Of a stretch of 64,000 bases of DNA, positions 58,034-64,000 are shown in pieces. This DNA comes from Tillandsia leiboldiana. Its lineage: Eukaryota > Streptophyta > Magnoliopsida > Poales > Bromeliaceae. Location of the stretch: NCBI GenBank assembly GCA_029204045.2, contig CM055069.1:23168825-23232824 (forward strand), given 5' to 3'. A program made the position numbers and the translations under genes. The first letter of the stretch is position 1. Each line of letters begins with the position of its first letter. The notes beneath the pieces were generated by a model, which worked only from the letters and a program-made list of their open reading frames with translations, did no database searches and had not been told where the DNA came from.

Positions 58034-58083
58034 CATTTTCTCTTTTTCCCTTTTCTTTCTTTGCAGCAGAGGTGGAGGGGAGG

Positions 58084-58094
58084 GTTTTATAAAG
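58084..58094 (-). promoter_or_regulatory. TATA box of GC-family LTR
   Basis: The minus strand reads CTTTATAAAAC, about 515 bp from the U3 start. This leaves about 3.2 kb of transcribed leader that includes all the arrays and hairpins. Confidence 0.7.
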
Positions 58095-59389
58095 CTGAAG
58101 CTTTAAATAAATTAATTAACTTAATTAATTTAATTCCAAAACCCAACTCCAACTCACTTTTTGCCCTCGGGCCCTCCGCCGCCGCCCGGAACCTCCCGAG
58201 CTCCGCTGTAATTCCAAAGTACACGCGCTCACAGCTTTTTCTCTTCAAAAAGCTCAACCGTTGAGTCGGGGTGCTCAATTCAAATACCGGCTCCAAAAAT
58301 GCCAGTTCCGACTCACTTTTTGCCTCCGGGTCCTCTGCGTCAGTCCGGAACCTCCCGAACCTCGCTGTAAAACAAAAGTACACCTGCTCCAAGTGTTTCC
58401 CAAATTTTCTGCAACCCATAGCGGTGTCGGAGCTTCCCGTACCAGTCACCTAACGCGTACAAAGCCCGAAACAAGCAGAGGCCTCCGCGGGGATCCAAAT
58501 CAACCCGAACTCCTCTGAAAACACAAGTGGGACACATCCAAGGCAAATTCCTCCGCACCACACCATCCTGCAAGGTCGGTGCGTCATCCAAATCCCGGTG
58601 TTCTACACTCTCCCCCCCTTAAAAGGGTTTCGTCCTCGAAATCCAACAAAATCCATACTTAGGAGGGTAAATCAAAAACAAAAGGGATAGGAGATCCTCA
58701 AATTGCCCAAGGCTCTCAAGTGGTCACTCACATTCTTCATGCTGACAACACTGAACTTTCCCCAAAGGTATGATTCGACTGCAAAATTCTTTGGTTTCAC
58801 CAACAAGAATCGCATCGGTCGATGAGGATAACGCAGTCCTCGTCCATCACCAAGGAAGGGAAAGCAAAACAAAACTTTCGGGGTTCAAATAGGCCTCATC
58901 CAGCCTGATCACAGCTCGAGGATCCACAACTCGCATAACTCGTTTCTATATATAACTCTCAGGCTGGAAGTTTCCCCCGATTCGAGAACTCAAAAACCGA
59001 AGTTCAAGCCTCCTTAAGGCAAAACTCCTCAGCTGCTTCATAGCCACCAAAGCTCCAGTTCCACAAAACATGGATCACCTCCCCTTGACAGGGGGAAAAC
59101 TTCAACCTCGAGAACCTTCTCTCGATTCTGGCACTCAATTCCCAGGGTTACACAGCTCGCCTAAACAGGGCATACTGAACAAAATGTCCTCGCCGGGATA
59201 AAGCAATCATACATCCTTGCAAAATCTATCACCGGCGTTACCTCAACCTGACCTCCTGAGTGTCCAAGCACTTTAGGTTCGAGGGTTCTGAACAAACCCA
59301 TGACCTCTCTATCACGGCAATATCCGGATCAAAGCTGGTATCCTCCTCAGCTTTGCCTCAACACACCTCATATCCTCTGTCACTCAAGC

Positions 59390-60254
59390 GGCTAAAACAC
59401 AAGGCCCAAACACGAAATCCTCGATGTCGAAGTGCAACTCTCAAAGCTTGGCAACCAACTTCTTCCTCCTCAGAAGTTGTAGCACTAACCTCAAGAGCCC
59501 CTCAAGCTCCAAGTCAACTCGGAGATAAGCAAAAACCCACGACGGTAACACCACCAACCCGTCCAGTGAAACAGGGAAAAACACAGCTCTCAAATCAGTA
59601 GGGCATTAGTCAATCCACCTGACCACGCAAACCGCTCAAACTGCCCCACTGGTTCCGGGTCAGTATCCAGGCACAGCCCTTGGCTGTAAGGTTCCATAAA
59701 GATATCAATCACTCGAAGGCATCTGCCCAAGCACAAGGTGAGACTAATCAAGTTCGAACCTTACAAGAACTCACACGGTTGAGTACCCACAACGTGACAT
59801 CACCACGGTGTAACAACCACCTGGATCCTCACTGTCGTATTCCCACGACGAGGCACTAGGTCTCAGAGACCTCTCGATCCGTCAAATCTCGCAGCTGCGC
59901 TCACAACTCTCCCTGTCTCACGGTTGATACTCCCCGAGGTGCTGTCGAAGTTGGCGCGGTTACCAAACCACGTCAATGACTGTCTCGATCTCAGTCCCAA
60001 TCAAGTAACTACCTGGTAACTCGGCCAGGGGCATCAACCACCTGGTAACTCGGCCAGGGGCAAGTAACCTCCTGGTAACTCAGCCAGGGCAGGTAACCTC
60101 CTGGTAACTCAGCCAGGGCATCAAATATCTCATCGCATGCTATAAAAATACACTCCTCCTGACCAGGTCTACGGAGGGTCAATGTCTTCTCTTTCGACAA
60201 TCCATGATAGCATAAATTGGGACGACCGATTCCTATCCAACCTCGTATCAACAC
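59390..60254 (-). pseudogene. pol: Relic of Ty3/gypsy protease-RT in the GC family
   Basis: Read leftwards: KTLTLRRPGQEECIFIAC (protease-RT linker, near 60150-60200), TEIETVIDVV and STAP (RT start, about 59930-60005), GLTNAL (for FGLTNAPATF, about 59610), then LDGLVVLPSWVFAYL and EGLLRLVLQLLRRKKLVAKL (for the FVDDILVYS and HLRLVLQTLR..LYAKL blocks, about 59410-59580). Both catalytic Asp residues of the palm are lost. The linker is split by four CTGGTAACTC-GCCAG repeats. Confidence 0.75.
60006..60122. repeat. CTGGTAACTC-GCCAG repeats inside the pol relic
   Basis: Four copies about 28-31 bp apart, each preceded by ACC(A/T)C or ACCTC. They share the core of the LTR 30-bp array, although this is the internal region. 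Confidence 0.85.
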
Positions 60255-61691
60255 CCCAGCTCCGATGTAGGACTAACATCTCGATGATCAATCCAAGGTC
60301 CTAGTTGCACTGGCAGGACAGGCAGCACTCATCCACGTGCTTCACGTGATCTGAAAATCGATCCAAACGTGCAAAACCATCAGTCCTGACATTGGCCCAC
60401 ACGAAGGTACCCCCGCTTTACCGAAACGCACACACGGCGTTGGCATTAAGCAAGCTCTAACCCGACGGCCACACCAGGTGAAACGCGATCCTCAACCCTG
60501 ACGAAGAATGCGGCCCATGCAGCAGGGAAACTCACATCCTGGCACTGCTGCTGAAGCGAGCACTGTCGAGAACCTCCTGGTCTCTGTCTCCTCTGAGGCC
60601 CCTGATCCAGAGGGTGGAAACACGGCAACCTCGAATCACGCGACTATCACAAAATCGGCGATGCCGGAGCTCTCTCTCCGAAGCGGGTCCCCCGCTCACC
60701 GTCTCCCTCGGACGGAACACTGATCCTCGGTCAAACCATCGCGTATGCATGCTCACTGCATCCAAGGTCGGCAATCGCCGAAAATGCACAAAGAGATAGT
60801 CATCTTGAGGCGGTTCCCACTCGAACACAACCAACCTCTAAGCCTCATCCTGGACGACCAGGGATACACCGCTCAACTGTCACAGAAACTCACCCCAGAA
60901 CATCAACTGCGCTCACGATGGTCCAACAAGACGAATCCGACGCCGCCAGCTCTTTTGGCGTCCGAATGCAAAAGTGCATAACCAAGCGCCCTGATGCTTA
61001 TCCTGGATGAACCAATCCTCGAACAAATCTTCCATAACAGCGTTCCAGTTCTCGGCCTCTCACGGCTCCAACTCGGTCCCGAAACCTTCAAGGGATAGAA
61101 CTGGATGCGGTACACAACCTATCAGTAACCTCTCGCTGCTTCCGCACCATCAATGGTGCGATCAGGAACAGAAATCGACAAAGTCGCGGCCGGAGGTACT
61201 ACTGACGATACTCCGGGAGATGCTCTCGGTCCAAGCATGTGCATCACACGCTCTATGCTCTCTCCTCCTGGCGCCATAACGCCTCAAATACCAGGACTGC
61301 TTGGGCCTGGATCTCTCAAGCCTCTCTCGGCTCCATCCATTTAGCTTCCCGCTAAACAAGCCCCTCATCCCAGGTCAAACACGCCCTCGCCGCTGCACGG
61401 CGTCTCGGAAGCATCCAAAAACCACTGCAACAAACAAACATTAGGACTAAGACTTCCTCGACCCAAACAAACGAAAGTCTAAACATGTTAACCTTTCTAA
61501 AGCATTATGCTGTCTGCAGCCAACACAATCACCTTTAGAGAAATAACATGCGAGGTCACTCACCCCAATCCTCAGGGGGAGGTACACCCTCAGACAAGAC
61601 TCTCGCTAAGGTCACGTCTCACACGACAGTCTTCCCACTGTCCAACAAAAAGCCTAGGGTCTCTAAGTCCCCAACGACCTATATTCCTAGG

Positions 61692-61703
61692 CTCTGATAC
61701 CAC
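61692..61703 (-). other. Primer binding site of the GC-family element
   Basis: TGGTATCAGAGC on the minus strand, seven bases from the 5' LTR. Confidence 0.9.
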
Positions 61704-61710
61704 CTAATCT

Positions 61711-62148
61711 GTCACGCCCCGGGGGTCGAACTGCGACCCGGGCTCGCCAACAGATCCGCCGTCTGTACGGAAACTGCCGTACAGACGAAGCGTCTAACCT
61801 GCAAAAGAGATCTAAAGCTAACAAGTATCAGAGCTGAAAGGAAGCTGAAACACTAAGCGGTGAAAAGTCCAAGTACACCAGTCCACTAGCACCCCCAACA
61901 TAAGTACAAAAGTGGAAACTGAAAAGTACAAGAGACACCACACCGACACCACCGACTCGGGTAGGAGCTAGCCAGCCACGCGCAAACCTCGGTCAGAAAG
62001 CTCCGAATGAGCCAAACCTGGAACGGTCGCCTCAGGAACACCTGTCATCACAGCGGGTGTGAGATCTACTGCAACAGTCAGATCTCAGTGGGCACCAAAG
62101 CTAACCCCACGGTACACCCACTCAGTCTGCTGGAGACAAAAAACTCAA

Positions 62149-62184
<36 letters not shown>

Positions 62185-64000
62185 CTGAAAATGAATCTAT
62201 CGCTACGTGTCTCAATGCAATGCTGGAAGTAAGTTCTCAGTCTCTCTCACGGGAGGCCTGGAAACTACGAACGTCTGCGCCCCCTACAGCCCTTATCAAA
62301 CAAGAACATGCTGTAGGCTTAGGCGCCCATAGTTTCCGCCCCCGCACTGGGACTGCTAGAACTCTACAAGACACTAGAAGGCCACCTCAATCCCTTCTAG
62401 TAACCACCTGGTGACTCGGCCAGGGCATAACTATCTATCTGGTAACTCAGCCAGTGATATCTACACATCTGGTAACTCAGCCAGTGATTTATACCCATCT
62501 GGTAACTCTGCCAGTGGTATCTACTCATCTGGTAATTCAGCCAGGGATTTATACCCATCTGGTAACTCTGCCAGTGGTATCTACTCATCTGGTAACTCAG
62601 CCAGTGATTTATACCCATCTGGTAACTCCGCCAGTGGTATCTACTCATCTGGTAACTCAGCCAGTGATTTATACCCGTCTGGTAATTCCGCCAGTGGTAT
62701 CTGCTCATCTGGTAACTCAGCCAGTGATTTATACCCGTCTGGTAACTCCGCCAGTGGTATCTGCTCATCTGGTAACTCAGCCAGTGATTTATACCCCTCT
62801 GGTAACTCTGCCAGTACAACTCGTATACTCTAACGATGCGACTAACACTCGTGTCCAAGTCGGAAACGACAACCCTCGACTTGCACGACTGTTCCGCAAA
62901 TACCTGATAGTAAGGATACGATACCTTTGCATTCGGAAGCATAAAAGGGCAATCCGTAGTTCCTTGGAAGAAACCAACCCACCTGCGATCCATCCGCGAA
63001 AACCGTGCGCCAAACGGAGGTCCCGATGCGATCCCGCAGCTCCACGCGGCAAAACACGCGCCACCGGCCACGTGAGAAGCTAACACTATGCCACAACTGC
63101 GAGATAAGAAGAGGGACCGGGATCAGAAAAACATGCGGCTAAAACCGCGCTCACAAAGGCGAAAGAAACCCATCCGGCGACGAGAAACGCCGCGCGTTGC
63201 ACGGAAAACCCATCGCGCACACACGCCGCGGCGCGTCGCCGAGTCGCAGCCTGCGCGGCCAATGCGGCGCAGCTGCACGGCCCACAAAACCCAGCCGCGC
63301 GGCGCTGGCCCAGCCGCCCGCGCGGCGCCCAGCAAGCCCGCGCGGCACAAGGCCGCCCGCGCGGGGCCCCTGCAGGGCCGCGCGCCCACGGGCGCAGCCT
63401 GCAGGCCCGCGCGGCACAAGGCCGCCCGCGCGGGGCCCCTGCAGCGCCGCGCGCCCAAGGGCGCGGCCTGCAGGCCCGCGCGGCACAAGGCCGCCCGCGC
63501 GGGGCCCCTGCAGGGCCGCGCGCCCAAGGGCGCGGCCTGCAGGCCCGCGCGGCACAAGGCCGCCCGCGCGGGGCCCCTGCAGGGCCGCGCGCCCAAGGGC
63601 GCGGCCTGCAGGCCCGCGCGGCACAAGGCCGCCCGCGCGGGGCCCCTGCAGGGCCGCGCGCCCACGGGCGCGGCCTGCAGGCCCGCGCGGCGCAGGGCCG
63701 CCCGCGCGGGGCCCCTGCAGGGCCGCGCGCCCACGGGCGCGGCCTGCAGGCCCGCGCGGCGCAGGGCCGCCCGCGCGGGGCCCCTGCAGGGCCGCGCGCC
63801 CACGGGCGCGGCCTGCAGGCCCGCGCGGCGCAGGGCCGCCCGCGCGGGGCCCCTGTAGGGCCGCGCGCCCACGGGCGCGGCCTGCAGGCCCGCGCGGCAC
63901 AAGGCCGCCCGCGCGGGGCCCCTGCAGCGCCGCGCGCCCAAGGGCGCGGCCTGCAGGCCCGCGCGGCACAAGGCCGCCCGCGCGGGGCCCCTGCAGCGCC
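61711..64000 (-). repeat. GC-family Ty3 element, 5' LTR (cut by window end)
   Basis: The first 2290 bp of the copy of 54828-58607: the same hairpins, (ATAG)n, 30-bp array (62432-62817) and the start of the 69-bp array (units from 63343). The array here has five CACAAGG-type units before the GCAGGG-type run, against four in the 3' LTR. Confidence 0.92.

Larger units (their letters stand above)
54828..58607 (-). repeat. GC-family Ty3 element, 3' LTR
   Basis: 3780 bp, TGTCACGCC...GTTCTACA. It carries the terminal GC hairpin, the U5 hexaloop hairpin 54879-54904, the second hairpin 55178-55205, an (ATAG)n run, a 30-bp array, a 69-bp GC array, (TCT)n and a TATA box. Against the 5' LTR copy from 61711 only a few substitutions are seen outside the 69-bp array, so insertion is recent. 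Left TSD candidate CCCCG (54823-54827); the other end is outside the window. Confidence 0.92.
58608..61710 (-). mobile_element. GC-family Ty3 element, internal region
   Basis: 3103 bp from PPT complement (CTCTCCCCCCCTTA, 58608-58621) to PBS (61692-61703). Next to the PPT the minus strand encodes DFEDETLLRGE, typical of plant Ty3 ends. It contains dead pol (next entry). The parts 58700-59390 and 60260-61690 show only short frames I cannot assign. Near the PBS it aligns with the array family (CATTATGCTGTCTGCAGCC). Confidence 0.85.

Noticed and set aside
56204..58092. Very long overlapping frames (up to 628 codons) on both strands through the GC array, and their copies from 63088
   Set aside because: They arise because the 69-bp unit is a multiple of three and almost lacks A and T, so few stops can form. 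No domain, start context or frame preference supports a protein.

Overview
The window is plant nuclear DNA made almost entirely of nested LTR retrotransposons. I see no host protein gene, rRNA or tRNA. The evidence is Ty1/copia Gag and Pol sequences of the plant Sirevirus (SIRE/Maximus) type, initiator-Met-tRNA primer binding sites, polypurine tracts next to TG...CA LTRs, and several 5-bp target-site duplications (TSDs). I cannot name the species; a eudicot is likely but not proven.

Layout. (1) 1-53182 is a tandem array of one Ty3/gypsy-derived element on the minus strand: partial internal region 1 (1-1998), LTR-A (1999-23492, interrupted), internal 2 (23493-26833), LTR-B (26834-30772), internal 3 (30773-34145) and LTR-C (34146-53182, interrupted). 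Each LTR is about 4 kb and each internal region about 3.35 kb. The internal regions hold only decayed protease, reverse transcriptase and integrase-tail sequence. (2) A SIRE-type copia element (SIRE-1, minus strand, 4917-22412, TSD TCTCG) sits in LTR-A. It carries gag, a truncated and stop-interrupted pol, and a third ORF downstream of pol with what looks like its own promoter and 5' intron. About 6.3 kb of it appears twice around an N gap, most simply because two overlapping contigs were not merged. (3) A related plus-strand complex (SIRE-2, 34864-45739) sits in LTR-C and has gag but no pol. It contains three complete LTRs, one LTR fragment and another N gap. (4) A solo LTR of a sister Ty3 family (45956-50094, TSD GCATA) sits in the same minisatellite of LTR-C. 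(5) 53183-54827 is an older, opposite-strand relative. (6) 54828 to the window end is a third minus-strand Ty3 derivative with nearly identical LTRs that carry a 69-bp, extremely GC-rich palindromic array and a 30-bp array. Its internal region also holds only dead pol.

How the parts relate. None of the Ty3-type units here encodes usable enzymes, yet some have nearly identical LTRs, so they were probably copied by enzymes supplied in trans. SIRE-2 could be a gag-only partner of a SIRE-1-like element. The most interesting signals are non-coding: two hairpins in the transcribed LTR leader whose stems differ in sequence between Ty3 families but stay complementary; a paired GATCCGGATC palindrome array shared by the SIRE LTR promoter and an internal promoter upstream of the extra ORF; and a conserved stem-loop between pol and that ORF. 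Minus-strand features are transcribed right to left.
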